The notes beneath the pieces were generated by a model. That model did not search any database, was not told the DNA's origin, and saw nothing but the letters and a program-made list of their open reading frames with translations. Shown here in pieces: positions 5,046 to 11,933 of a stretch of DNA of 12,548 bases. Both the position numbers and the translations under genes were made by a program. Position 1 is the first letter of the stretch. Every line of letters starts with the position of its first letter. Source of the DNA: Flavobacterium sp. (lineage in GTDB: Bacteria > Bacteroidota > Bacteroidia > Flavobacteriales > Flavobacteriaceae); assembly GCF_003525665.1 (NCBI RefSeq), contig NZ_DQDX01000183.1, positions 11,151 through 23,698 on the forward strand, given 5' to 3'.

Positions 5046-6656
5046 CTACTTTTTGTTTTTTACCATTGCGGCCACAAAGCTAACGAAAATTGGCTGTGGA
5101 TTGGCAACGGTGCTTTTGTATTCTGGATGGTACTGAACGCCGATGAAAAATGGGTGGTTTTTAATCTCTACAATTTCTACCAAACCGGTGTCTGGATTGA
5201 TTCCGGAGCTGATTAAACCTGCATTTTCTAACTGTGCTGCATACTTATTATTGTACTCATAACGGTGACGATGACGTTCTTCGATTTGAGCTTTTCCGTA
5301 AATTTCGTGTGCTAAACTACCTTCTTTAAGGTCGCATTTCCATGCACCAAGACGCATTGTTCCGCCTTTATCGGTGATAGTTTTTTGGTCTTCCATTAAA
5401 TCGATAACCGGATTGGCCGTGTTGGCATTCATTTCGGTTGAATTGGCATCTTTTAATCCTAGAACGTTTCTAGAATATTCGATAACCGCCATTTGCATTC
5501 CGAGACAAATTCCGAAAAACGGCAGGTTGTTTTCACGTGCGTAACGAACGGCTTCGATTTTTCCTTCGATTCCTCTTTCTCCAAAACCTGGTGCGACTAG
5601 AATTCCGTCTACGCCTGAAAGTTTTTCTGCAACGTTATCACTATCAATATATTCTGAATGGATACTGATTACATTTACTTTGGTTTCGTTGTTTGCACCT
5701 GCGTGAATGAAAGCTTCAAGAATTGATTTGTACGAATCTTGAAGTTCTACATATTTACCTATTAATCCGATGTTTACCGAATGTTTTGGGTTTTTTAATC
5801 TATGTAAAAAAGTATTCCAATTTTTTAAATCGGGTGCTGCTTTCTTAGGAAGGTCTAATTTTTTTAGTGCTACAACGTCTAATCCTTCTTCAAGCATTAA
5901 ATTAGGCACTTCGTAAATGGTTGAAGCATCGATAGATTGAATTACGGCTTCGCGTTTTACATTACAGAAAAGCGCTAATTTCTGACGTAATTCGTCTGAT
6001 AATTCGTGTTCTGTACGGCAAACTAAAATGTCGGCTTTGATACCGCTTTCCATTAAAGTTTTTACCGAGTGTTGTGTAGGTTTTGTTTTTAATTCTCCGG
6101 CTGCAGCCAAAAATGGAACTAAAGTTAAGTGAATTACGATACCGTTATTTTCACCTAATTCCCATACCAATTGACGTACCGATTCGATGTAAGGAAGTGA
6201 TTCAATATCACCAACAGTTCCACCGATTTCTGTGATTACTATATCAAAATTGCCAGAATTTCCTAGCAATTGCATGCGTTCTTTAATTTCGTTTGTGATG
6301 TGAGGAACAACTTGAACCGTTTTTCCTAAAAATTCGCCACGACGTTCTTTTTCTATAACCGAAAGATATACTCTACCAGTTGTAACGTTGTTGGCTTGTG
6401 AAGTTGGAACGTTTAAGAATCGTTCGTAGTGACCTAAATCTAGATCGGTTTCTGCACCATCGTCGGTAACATAACATTCACCGTGTTCATAAGGATTTAA
6501 AGTTCCCGGATCGACATTGATGTACGGATCAAATTTTTGGATTGTAGTTCGGTAACCGCGTGCTTGTAATAATTTTGCTAAAGATGCTGCGATGATTCCT
6601 TTACCTAATGAAGAAGTCACACCGCCAGTAACAAAAATGTATTTCGTTTGATTCAT
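5046..6656 (-). CDS. pyrG: CTP synthase PyrG
   Basis: PyrG converts UTP to CTP using ATP and ammonia released from glutamine, the last step of de novo pyrimidine nucleotide synthesis, in the cytoplasm. The 536-aa length is typical. The N-terminal synthetase domain (about 1-270) opens YIFVTGGVTSSLGKG, whose SLGKG is the P-loop. It continues with QKFDPYINVDPGTLNPYEHGE, containing the UTP/CTP-binding region, and EIGGTVGDIES. The class I glutamine amidotransferase domain (about 290-536) has the oxyanion-hole region APGFGERG, the nucleophile Cys384 in GICLGMQ, and His510 and Glu512 in QYHPEY. All catalytic residues are present. The gene has its own promoter candidate (6730-6737) and a leader hairpin. 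Its 3' end runs straight into a palindromic repeat with no recognisable - strand terminator, so read-through to yidC is possible. Firm call. Confidence 0.98.
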   Translation of the reverse strand: MNQTKYIFVTGGVTSSLGKGIIAASLAKLLQARGYRTTIQKFDPYINVDPGTLNPYEHGECYVTDDGAETDLDLGHYERFLNVPTSQANNVTTGRVYLSVIEKERRGEFLGKTVQVVPHITNEIKERMQLLGNSGNFDIVITEIGGTVGDIESLPYIESVRQLVWELGENNGIVIHLTLVPFLAAAGELKTKPTQHSVKTLMESGIKADILVCRTEHELSDELRQKLALFCNVKREAVIQSIDASTIYEVPNLMLEEGLDVVALKKLDLPKKAAPDLKNWNTFLHRLKNPKHSVNIGLIGKYVELQDSYKSILEAFIHAGANNETKVNVISIHSEYIDSDNVAEKLSGVDGILVAPGFGERGIEGKIEAVRYARENNLPFFGICLGMQMAVIEYSRNVLGLKDANSTEMNANTANPVIDLMEDQKTITDKGGTMRLGAWKCDLKEGSLAHEIYGKAQIEERHRHRYEYNNKYAAQLENAGLISSGINPDTGLVEIVEIKNHPFFIGVQYHPEYKSTVANPQPIFVSFVAAMVKNKK

Positions 6657-6669
6657 TGTTTTTTTTTTA

Positions 6670-6689
6670 GGACAACTATTTAGCTGTCC
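6670..6689 (-). promoter_or_regulatory. Hairpin in the pyrG leader
   Basis: On the - strand GGACAGCTA and TAGTTGTCC form a 9-bp stem (one G-T wobble) separated by two bases; in practice the innermost pair or two would open to make the loop. It ends 13 nt before the pyrG ATG, and an A-rich tract lies between. No U-run follows, so it is not a terminator. It could influence translation initiation or mRNA stability. Confidence 0.4.
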
Positions 6690-6729
6690 GTAATTGTTGT
6701 GTTGTTAGTTGTTGTTGTAAAAAACGATG

Positions 6730-6737
6730 CAAAAGTA
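6730..6737 (-). promoter_or_regulatory. -7 promoter box of pyrG
   Basis: The - strand reads TACTTTTG, an exact TAnnTTTG match, followed by C. It predicts a leader of about 65-70 nt containing the hairpin at 6670-6689. The guaA box (11096-11103) is the identical 8-mer, also followed by C. A TTG exists upstream, but at 13 nt rather than the usual 17-23 nt. Confidence 0.55.
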
Positions 6738-6762
6738 CAATTTAATTAATCAATGTGAAAAT

Positions 6763-6786
6763 ATTTCAATACGTAAATACTGAAAT
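6763..6786 (-). terminator. Weak terminator candidate after the DUF3820-like gene
   Basis: ATTTCAGTA and TATTGAAAT (- strand) form a 9-bp stem with one wobble and a 6-nt loop. It is followed by ATTTTC, a short U-run. It lies between the end of the guaA-to-DUF3820 gene run and the pyrG promoter, where a terminator would be expected. The stem is AT-rich and the U-run is short. Confidence 0.4.
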
Positions 6787-6842
6787 ATAGCAACATGATA
6801 ATTTGGTAGTAAAGTTAGAATTTAGTGGATTTTGAAATTAAA

Positions 6843-7076
6843 CTAAAGAGGCTTTGGATATTGCTTTTTAATATTTCGAATAAGTTCTTCTAAACCGTTT
6901 AATTTTAGTTCGTAAACTAGTTTTAATTGTTCGCCCAATTGTCCGTTTGGAAGTCGGTTGTTGTGAATCCAAACCAAATAATATTCGGGTAAATCAATCA
7001 AGTATTTACCTTCGTATTTTCCGAAAGGCATTTTGGTGTGGGCTAGTTTTACTAGGAGTTTTTGTTGGTCGTCCAT
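6843..7076 (-). CDS. DUF3820-like small protein
   Basis: A 77-aa protein whose core MPFGKYEGKYLIDLPEYYLVW (about residues 16-36) has the (F/Y)GK(Y/H)-G-x(3)-DLP-x-YL-W pattern I associate with the DUF3820 family of small bacterial proteins of unknown role. There is no signal peptide or membrane segment, so it is probably cytoplasmic. The C-terminal half is an amphipathic, Leu-rich helix (LGEQLKLVYELKLNGLEELI). It is the last gene of a same-strand run starting at guaA, with an 85-bp gap to the OsmC-like gene that holds a large inverted repeat. Co-transcription is plausible but unproven. The family call is from motif memory. Confidence 0.75.
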   Translation of the reverse strand: MDDQQKLLVKLAHTKMPFGKYEGKYLIDLPEYYLVWIHNNRLPNGQLGEQLKLVYELKLNGLEELIRNIKKQYPKPL

Positions 7077-7082
7077 TTATTT

Positions 7083-7151
7083 AAGAAAATAGATTAAAGA
7101 GAATAGAATATAGACTTTTTAGAACATCTATATTCTATGTTCTATTTTCTT
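7083..7151. repeat. Two-tier inverted repeat between the osmC-like and DUF3820-like genes
   Basis: Outer arms AAGAAAATAGA (7083-7093) and TCTATTTTCTT (7141-7151) are perfectly complementary. Inner arms TAGAATATAGA (7104-7114) and TCTATATTCTA (7127-7137) are also perfectly complementary, with a 12-nt loop. The bulges between the tiers are unequal (10 nt and 3 nt). It fills nearly the whole intergenic gap. It could be an mRNA processing or stability hairpin, or a small palindromic repeat element. There is no U-run to make it a standard terminator. Confidence 0.6.
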
Positions 7152-7161
7152 TATTCTGATA

Positions 7162-7566
7162 TTATTTCCAATTAAAAACAATTTCTTTGTTAATATCTGG
7201 ATGTAAACTATAAAAAACTGGACAAGTCATTGCAGTTCTTTCTAGAATGGTTTTCGTCCTGTCGTCTGTAACTAAATTCATATTGAACGTAACGTGGATT
7301 TCAGTAATTCTTCTTGGTTCGGTTCCCATAATTTTGGTTACTTCTGCCGTTGAACCTGAGAAATCTACTTCTAAATCGCGTGCTTTAATTCCCATTACGG
7401 TTAGCATGCAAGTCGCTAAACCATTGGCAACAGTATCAGTCGGAGAAAATGCTTCGCCTTTACCATTATTATCAATTGGCGCATCCGAAATAATTTCAGT
7501 TCCCGATTGTAAATGAATTGATGATGTGCGTAAATCGCCTAAATAAGTTACTTTAGAAGTTGGCAT
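7162..7566 (-). CDS. OsmC/Ohr-family protein
   Basis: A 134-aa protein of the OsmC/Ohr fold, whose members are cytoplasmic thiol peroxidases for organic hydroperoxides. The two redox cysteines expected of the family are present: Cys53 in the N-terminal half (GLATCMLTVMG) and Cys115 in TAMTCPVFYSL. SPTDTVANGLATC at the start of the central helix and the C-terminal CPVFYSLHPDI are characteristic. The form is closer to the YhfA/OsmC-like branch than to Ohr, so the substrate is uncertain. The start codon overlaps the stop of the upstream LysM gene as TAATG (sharing base 7566), which suggests translational coupling. Confidence 0.92.
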   Translation of the reverse strand: MPTSKVTYLGDLRTSSIHLQSGTEIISDAPIDNNGKGEAFSPTDTVANGLATCMLTVMGIKARDLEVDFSGSTAEVTKIMGTEPRRITEIHVTFNMNLVTDDRTKTILERTAMTCPVFYSLHPDINKEIVFNWK

Positions 7567-9494
7567 TATTGTGCTTGTTTTATGGTTAAATCGGTGTCGT
7601 AATACAAAATGTAAATTCCGTTATTGGTAAATCCACCGGATAGTTTTTTGTCGTAATCAAATTTACTTTCCACTTGTTCTGAAGCTACATCTAGCGTTTC
7701 TGCAAATGGTTTTTCTTGTGCCAAACGAAGCATTGTATCGAAAGTTACATCAAATCCGCGAACGGCATATTGATTTGGAACGACTTTATTTTTCTTTCTG
7801 TAAGCTCTTTCAAAACGCAATGCTTCTTCCGAATCGTTGTCTTTTATAACCGATGGATACGTCATTTTTAACTTCGTTAATCGCGATAATGCAATTTCTT
7901 CAAATTCTAACGTTTCGTTTTCTTCAAGAATTACCAATTGCACTTGATACTCTTTCATTGCATTTTGCAAAGTATTGGTTATTGTAAAAATAGTTCCGGT
8001 TCTTTCAGACGCCATAATTACATAATTCATTCGGTCTTTCACAAAATGTTTCTTGATGCTATCGGCTATAATTCCTGATTTATCTGTTAGTCCAACAATT
8101 TTTGTATCGCTTTGGAAATTCTGAATGTATTCTTTTATCGAATTCTTTTTCGGATCAATAACCGCAATAATATTCCCGTTTTTGGCTCGCATGTAATCAA
8201 ACATGGCATTTTTTACCGCATCGGAATTTGGCATGGATTGATACAAATTCGGGTATGATTTACCGTCATCTTTAGACAAAGGTGAAATTACCGGTATGTT
8301 TTTCGATGCTAAAACGTTGGCAACTTTTTCAACATTTACTTGGTAAAATGGCCCAATTACCGCATCAGTGTTACTGAAATTTCCATTTGAAATCACATTC
8401 ACAGCCGAAGTATTGTATTTAGTTTCTTGCGAATCAATGATGCGAACATCCATATTAATTCCTAGAACTTTAGCCGAATCGATTGCCATTAATGCACCCG
8501 AATAAAAGTCTAAAGTCATGTTTAAAAACTTATCTTTTTTAAGTCGTTCTGATATTGAAGTAACCGTATCGTTCTGAATTTTAGAAGCATTAAAAGGCAA
8601 AAACAACACCAATTCTTTTCTTTTGTTATTCGAAATAGATTTGGATAAATCTTTCAAATTATTTTTTACCTCTTTAGAAAATGAAGCATTTGCAGGAACT
8701 TTCAACGTCATTCCTTCTTTAACACCTTCTTTTAATTCGGGATTCAAACTGGTCAAAGCGCTTTCTGACAAACCAAATTGGCGTGTCAAACTGTACATGG
8801 TTTCGCCTTGTTTTACTTGGTAATCAAGAACATTAACTTTAGAAATAGAAGTAACTTGTGGTTTTACTTCCACAACCTCCTTAACAACTTCTTGCTGAGT
8901 TACATTTCCTTTTTTAACTTTCAACTGAAAACCAATAGGAAGATTCTCAACGATTTCGGGATTTAATTTCTCTAATTCGTCAACGGTCATTCCGTATTTC
9001 GTGGCAATTCCGTACTTAGTTTCTTTGGGTTGAACTTCGTAAACTACAGTTCCGATTGAAGATACAACTGGTTTTGGCACACTTACATTTTTTTGTAGCG
9101 CCAAAATCTGACCTGGTTGCAAACCATCTGTTTTTAGAAAAGGATTATTCGCTTCTAATTCAGCTTGAGTAATATTATACAATTTAGTTATACTGTACAA
9201 AGTTTCCTTCGGCTTTACCTCATGAGTTTTGGCAATTTGTGTTTTTGGAGTTGGTTTTGTCTCCGATTTCACTTCAGTTTTCCCAACATTTTTCGGAATC
9301 AACAAAACCGAATTGACTTTAATTCCGCTTTGCGAATCGGGATTTAACTTATAAATATCATAAGGAGTTACTTTATACTTTTGAGCGATTGCCTGAATCG
9401 TTTCGCCAGCAACAACAGTATGTTTTACCATATTTTGTCCGAAAATCGAACACGAAAAAACCAATACTACAATGCAAATTATCCTTTTCAACAT
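7566..9494 (-). CDS. Exported protein with four LysM repeats and a type 1 periplasmic-binding domain
   Basis: A 642-aa protein from the ATG at 9494. A TTG seven codons upstream (9515) is in frame but less likely, because the ATG gives a compact signal peptide (MLKRIICIVVLVFSCSIFG). Four LysM domains follow at about 24-68, 90-134, 151-194 and 224-267, each with the YxVxxGET or YEVxPKET opening and an LNP(E/D) or NNP turn. LysM binds glycan chains of peptidoglycan. From about 294 to the end there is a type 1 periplasmic-binding fold like LivJ or the LpoA C-domain: LVLFLPFN, FYSGALMAID, AVIGPFYQ and IPVISPLSK. No permease genes are adjacent, so a transport role is not indicated. A peptidoglycan-anchored sensor or a cell-wall synthesis helper is an inference. 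It lies 68 bp after guaA and overlaps osmC by one base. Confidence 0.88.
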   Translation of the reverse strand: MLKRIICIVVLVFSCSIFGQNMVKHTVVAGETIQAIAQKYKVTPYDIYKLNPDSQSGIKVNSVLLIPKNVGKTEVKSETKPTPKTQIAKTHEVKPKETLYSITKLYNITQAELEANNPFLKTDGLQPGQILALQKNVSVPKPVVSSIGTVVYEVQPKETKYGIATKYGMTVDELEKLNPEIVENLPIGFQLKVKKGNVTQQEVVKEVVEVKPQVTSISKVNVLDYQVKQGETMYSLTRQFGLSESALTSLNPELKEGVKEGMTLKVPANASFSKEVKNNLKDLSKSISNNKRKELVLFLPFNASKIQNDTVTSISERLKKDKFLNMTLDFYSGALMAIDSAKVLGINMDVRIIDSQETKYNTSAVNVISNGNFSNTDAVIGPFYQVNVEKVANVLASKNIPVISPLSKDDGKSYPNLYQSMPNSDAVKNAMFDYMRAKNGNIIAVIDPKKNSIKEYIQNFQSDTKIVGLTDKSGIIADSIKKHFVKDRMNYVIMASERTGTIFTITNTLQNAMKEYQVQLVILEENETLEFEEIALSRLTKLKMTYPSVIKDNDSEEALRFERAYRKKNKVVPNQYAVRGFDVTFDTMLRLAQEKPFAETLDVASEQVESKFDYDKKLSGGFTNNGIYILYYDTDLTIKQAQ

Positions 9495-9562
9495 ATTTTT
9501 TAAATTAAATTCCAATTAAAAAATTCCAAATCCCAAACTGCAAACTGATCACTACCAAATGA

Positions 9563-11092
9563 TTATTCCCACTCAATAGTTGCTGGTGGTTTCGAGCTAA
9601 TGTCATACACAACTCTATTCACACCTTTCACTTTATTGATAATTTCGTTTGAGATTTTCATCAAAAACTCATACGGTAAATGTACCCAATCAGCCGTCAT
9701 TCCATCGGTAGATTCTACTGCGCGAAGTGCCACTACTTTTTCGTACGTACGCTCATCGCCCATCACTCCTACACTATTTACTGGAAGCAAAATCGCTCCA
9801 GCTTGCCAAACTTTATCGTATAATCCGTGTTCTTTCAATCCGTTGATGAAAACTGCATCTACTTCTTGCAAAATACGAACCTTTTCTGGTGTAATATCAC
9901 CTAATATTCTAATCGATAATCCCGGACCAGGAAATGGATGTCTTCCTAATAACTCTGGATCAATTCCTAAAGTTGCTCCAACTCTACGAACTTCATCTTT
10001 GAATAACATTCTAAGTGGTTCTACGATTTTCAACTTCATAAAATCGGGTAAACCACCAACATTATGATGCGATTTTATAGTTGCACTCGGACCTTTAACC
10101 GAAATCGATTCGATAACATCAGGATAAATTGTTCCTTGTGCTAACCAAGTAACATCTTCTATTTTGTTCGCTTCATCATCAAAAACTTCGATAAAAGCAT
10201 TTCCAATAATTTTACGTTTCGTTTCAGGATCATCAACTCCAGCCAATGCATCCAAAAAACGTGCCGAAGCATCAACACCTTTCACATTTAGTCCCATTCC
10301 TTTGTATTGTTCCAGAACGTTTTCAAATTCGTTCTTGCGTAACAATCCGTTGTTCACGAAGATACAATATAGATTTGCTCCAATTGCTTTATGCAATAAA
10401 ACCGCAGCAACTGTAGAATCTACACCGCCAGAAAGTCCTAAAACTACTTTATCATTTCCAACTTTTTCTTGCAAATCTTTAACGCAATCGTCAACAAAAG
10501 CATTCGGAGTAAAATTTTGAGGAACTTCGGCAATTTTTACCAAGAAATTCTCAAGCATTTGCTTTCCGTCAGTTGAATGATACACTTCTGGATGAAACTG
10601 AATAGCGTAAGTTGTTTCGCCTTCAATTCTATAAGCCGCATTTTCTACGTCGTTGGTACTTGCCAGTTTTACACCGTTGGTTGGTAAATGTTTAATGGTG
10701 TCACTGTGGCTCATCCAAACCTGTGAATTGAGGTTTACATTTTCAAAGAAAACTTCGTCTTGTTTAATATAAGACAAATTCGCTCTACCATATTCTCTAA
10801 TGTTAGAAGCCGCAACTTCGCCACCAGAAAAATGAGCCAAATATTGCGCACCATAACACACGGCAAGCAAAGGCATTTTGCCACGAATGTGCGATAAATC
10901 TATCTTCAAAGCATCTTCAGCGCGAACCGAGTAAGGGCTTCCGCCAAGGATAACCGCTTTGTAAGACGATAAATCAGTTGGATAATTGTTGTAAGGAAAA
11001 ATTTCGCAGAATATATTTAATTCGCGAACGCGGCGTGCAATAAGTTGTGTGTATTGCGATCCGAAATCTAAAATAAGTACGTTGTGTTGCAT
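9563..11092 (-). CDS. guaA: GMP synthase (glutamine-hydrolysing) GuaA
   Basis: GuaA aminates XMP to GMP with ATP and glutamine, the last step of guanine nucleotide synthesis, in the cytoplasm. From the ATG at 11092 it has 509 aa; an in-frame TTG two codons upstream (11098) overlaps the promoter box and is rejected. The N-terminal class I amidotransferase domain has LDFGSQYTQLIARRVRE, Cys79 in AVCYGAQ, and His167 with Glu169 in QFHPEV. The ATP-pyrophosphatase domain has the PP-loop SGGVDS (221-226). The C-terminal dimerisation/XMP domain has IKSHHNVGGLP, GRHPFPGPGLSIRILG and the intact terminal KPPATIEWE. All hallmark residues are present. It is probably the first gene of a run with the LysM, OsmC-like and DUF3820-like genes. 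Firm call. Confidence 0.98.
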   Translation of the reverse strand: MQHNVLILDFGSQYTQLIARRVRELNIFCEIFPYNNYPTDLSSYKAVILGGSPYSVRAEDALKIDLSHIRGKMPLLAVCYGAQYLAHFSGGEVAASNIREYGRANLSYIKQDEVFFENVNLNSQVWMSHSDTIKHLPTNGVKLASTNDVENAAYRIEGETTYAIQFHPEVYHSTDGKQMLENFLVKIAEVPQNFTPNAFVDDCVKDLQEKVGNDKVVLGLSGGVDSTVAAVLLHKAIGANLYCIFVNNGLLRKNEFENVLEQYKGMGLNVKGVDASARFLDALAGVDDPETKRKIIGNAFIEVFDDEANKIEDVTWLAQGTIYPDVIESISVKGPSATIKSHHNVGGLPDFMKLKIVEPLRMLFKDEVRRVGATLGIDPELLGRHPFPGPGLSIRILGDITPEKVRILQEVDAVFINGLKEHGLYDKVWQAGAILLPVNSVGVMGDERTYEKVVALRAVESTDGMTADWVHLPYEFLMKISNEIINKVKGVNRVVYDISSKPPATIEWE

Positions 11093-11095
11093 GCG

Positions 11096-11103
11096 CAAAA
11101 GTA
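11096..11103 (-). promoter_or_regulatory. -7 promoter box of guaA, almost touching the start codon
   Basis: The - strand reads TACTTTTG, an exact TAnnTTTG match, then CGC and ATG. Since transcription starts only a few bases after this box, the transcript would begin at or within a few bases of the ATG. The 8-mer is identical to the pyrG box. Confidence 0.6.
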
Positions 11104-11152
11104 CTATTTATGATGGAAAATAAAAAATGGAATTTAGAAAATAGTAGATTTT

Positions 11153-11244
11153 TTTTGGAGCGAATCGTTTGGGCATTTTTTGGATTCGTCTTTCCTGCTT
11201 TTCGCTCTATCTCGTCCCAAAAGACGAGATGCCACTACAATCAG
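11153..11244 (-). ncRNA. Flavobacterium-type dispersed structured element, copy B (possible Flavo-1-like RNA)
   Basis: On the - strand it reads CTGATTGTAGTGGC, then a hairpin ATCTCGTC/GACGAGAT (8 bp, 6-nt loop, 11209-11230), AGAGCGAAAAGCAGGAA, a variable stretch, and GATTCGCTCCAAAA. The conserved blocks match copy A (4822-4902), while the hairpin differs in sequence and length yet stays paired, which argues for RNA structure. It is preceded by a 7-bp palindrome TCCCGAA-AC-TTCGGGA (11245-11260), which takes the place of the TAGCC block of copy A. It sits upstream of guaA on the same strand but ends 50 bp before the guaA promoter box, so it is probably not part of the guaA mRNA. The Flavo-1 identification is from memory and unverified. 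Confidence 0.5.
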
Positions 11245-11277
11245 TCCCGAAACTTCGGGATAGGTAGGTTTTGTCTT

Positions 11278-11300
11278 TTGTAAAGTTTAGGATTTTACAA
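11278..11300 (-). terminator. Weak hairpin after the 155-aa gene
   Basis: TTGTAAA (11278-11284) and TTTACAA (11294-11300) form a 7-bp AT-rich stem with a 9-nt loop, 33 bp past the stop codon of the hypothetical gene. The - strand continues AAGAC rather than into a U-run, so it is a poor intrinsic terminator. Confidence 0.25.
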
Positions 11301-11333
11301 GAACTAAAATCGAATCTTATTATAATTTAAACT

Positions 11334-11801
11334 TTATTTTCTTTTTCTATTCTCAAAATTACCTAAAAAAGTATTTAGCAAAATCACTTCTTCCTCAGTT
11401 ATCATTCCTTCTTGCTGGTAAGGAACAATTACATCAGTAACAAAATCATATTCAATATCGTTATTTATCTTTTTACGCTTTAATATTTTCGCCATTTTAT
11501 TTTCTCGTTTAAAAGGCAAATTTTCTTCTTTTATTCTTCTCCAAAATTCTTCAACATCTTCTCCACTACCTTCTTGAAATTGAGTAAATATTACTTCATA
11601 ATCATATTTTAGACTAGTTAGATTTCTAAATTTTGGTTCTGCGTTGATTATTAACTCTTTATTTTCTTGGTAGCAATTTACAAGATGCTTCCAAAAACCA
11701 TCACTTTCTCTTTTTGGAGGGAATTTTTTGATTGATTCTATTGCTATATCTGCTGCCTTTATTAAATTTAAAGACATTTCTTCATACTTTTTACTCGCCA
11801 T
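11334..11801 (-). CDS. Hypothetical protein, 155 aa, not recognised
   Basis: I do not recognise this protein. It is highly charged (rich in Lys and Glu) with no signal peptide or transmembrane segment, so it is probably cytoplasmic and largely helical. Notable stretches are an N-terminal amphipathic helix (LNLIKAADIAIESIKKF, residues 11-27), aromatic-rich DYEVIFTQFQEGSGEDVEEFWRRI (66-89) and a basic patch KMAKILKRKKINND (102-115). The region TDVIVPYQQEGMITEEEVILL (121-141) looks like a helix-turn-helix-sized pair but has no clear DNA-binding signature. A TAGATTTG box (11857-11864) supports expression from the ATG at 11801. It is followed by a small hairpin (11278-11300) without a good U-run. 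Codon use and base composition look like those of the neighbours, so recent transfer is not indicated. Confidence 0.75.
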   Translation of the reverse strand: MASKKYEEMSLNLIKAADIAIESIKKFPPKRESDGFWKHLVNCYQENKELIINAEPKFRNLTSLKYDYEVIFTQFQEGSGEDVEEFWRRIKEENLPFKRENKMAKILKRKKINNDIEYDFVTDVIVPYQQEGMITEEEVILLNTFLGNFENRKRK

Positions 11802-11856
11802 TTTTATTTTAACATTTTAACTTTAGAAAACTACATATCTGTAATTAACATCAAAA

Positions 11857-11864
11857 CAAATCTA
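11857..11864 (-). promoter_or_regulatory. Candidate -7 box of the 155-aa gene
   Basis: The - strand reads TAGATTTG, an exact TAnnTTTG match, about 55 nt upstream of the ATG at 11801. A TTG lies upstream but at 13 nt, short of the usual 17-23 nt. Confidence 0.4.
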
Positions 11865-11909
11865 ATAAAATAACCTTCAAAATTTAAAATAGTATTGTAT
11901 TATTTTACT

Positions 11910-11917
11910 TACTTTAG
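11910..11917 (+). promoter_or_regulatory. Candidate -7 box of the ABC transporter gene
   Basis: TACTTTAG is one mismatch from TAnnTTTG and ends 16 nt before the ATG at 11934, predicting a very short leader. No Shine-Dalgarno sequence is visible before the ATG. Confidence 0.35.
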
Positions 11918-11933
11918 CTTCAAATCAAATCAC

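Noticed and set aside
7247..7516. Open frame on the + strand opposite the OsmC-like gene
   Set aside because: It is antisense to conserved OsmC motifs, including the region encoding both cysteines' flanks, and has no independent support.
8623..9347. Three short + strand open frames opposite the LysM gene
   Set aside because: They overlap the LysM coding region, are low-complexity and aromatic-rich, and carry no recognised domain.
9495..9515. TTG start at 9515 for the LysM gene
   Set aside because: It would add MEFNLKN in front of an otherwise standard signal peptide; the ATG at 9494 gives the natural N-terminus.
9600..10520. Open frames on the + strand opposite guaA (9600-10067 and 10164-10520)
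   Set aside because: They lie wholly antisense to conserved GuaA coding sequence, have Ser/Thr/Pro-rich composition typical of antisense translation, and show no family motif.
6843..11092. A novel redox or nucleotide defence operon (guaA, LysM protein, OsmC-like, DUF3820-like)
   Set aside because: guaA is a housekeeping gene with all normal motifs, and the others are common families. Nothing seen points to a defence role; close spacing alone is not enough.
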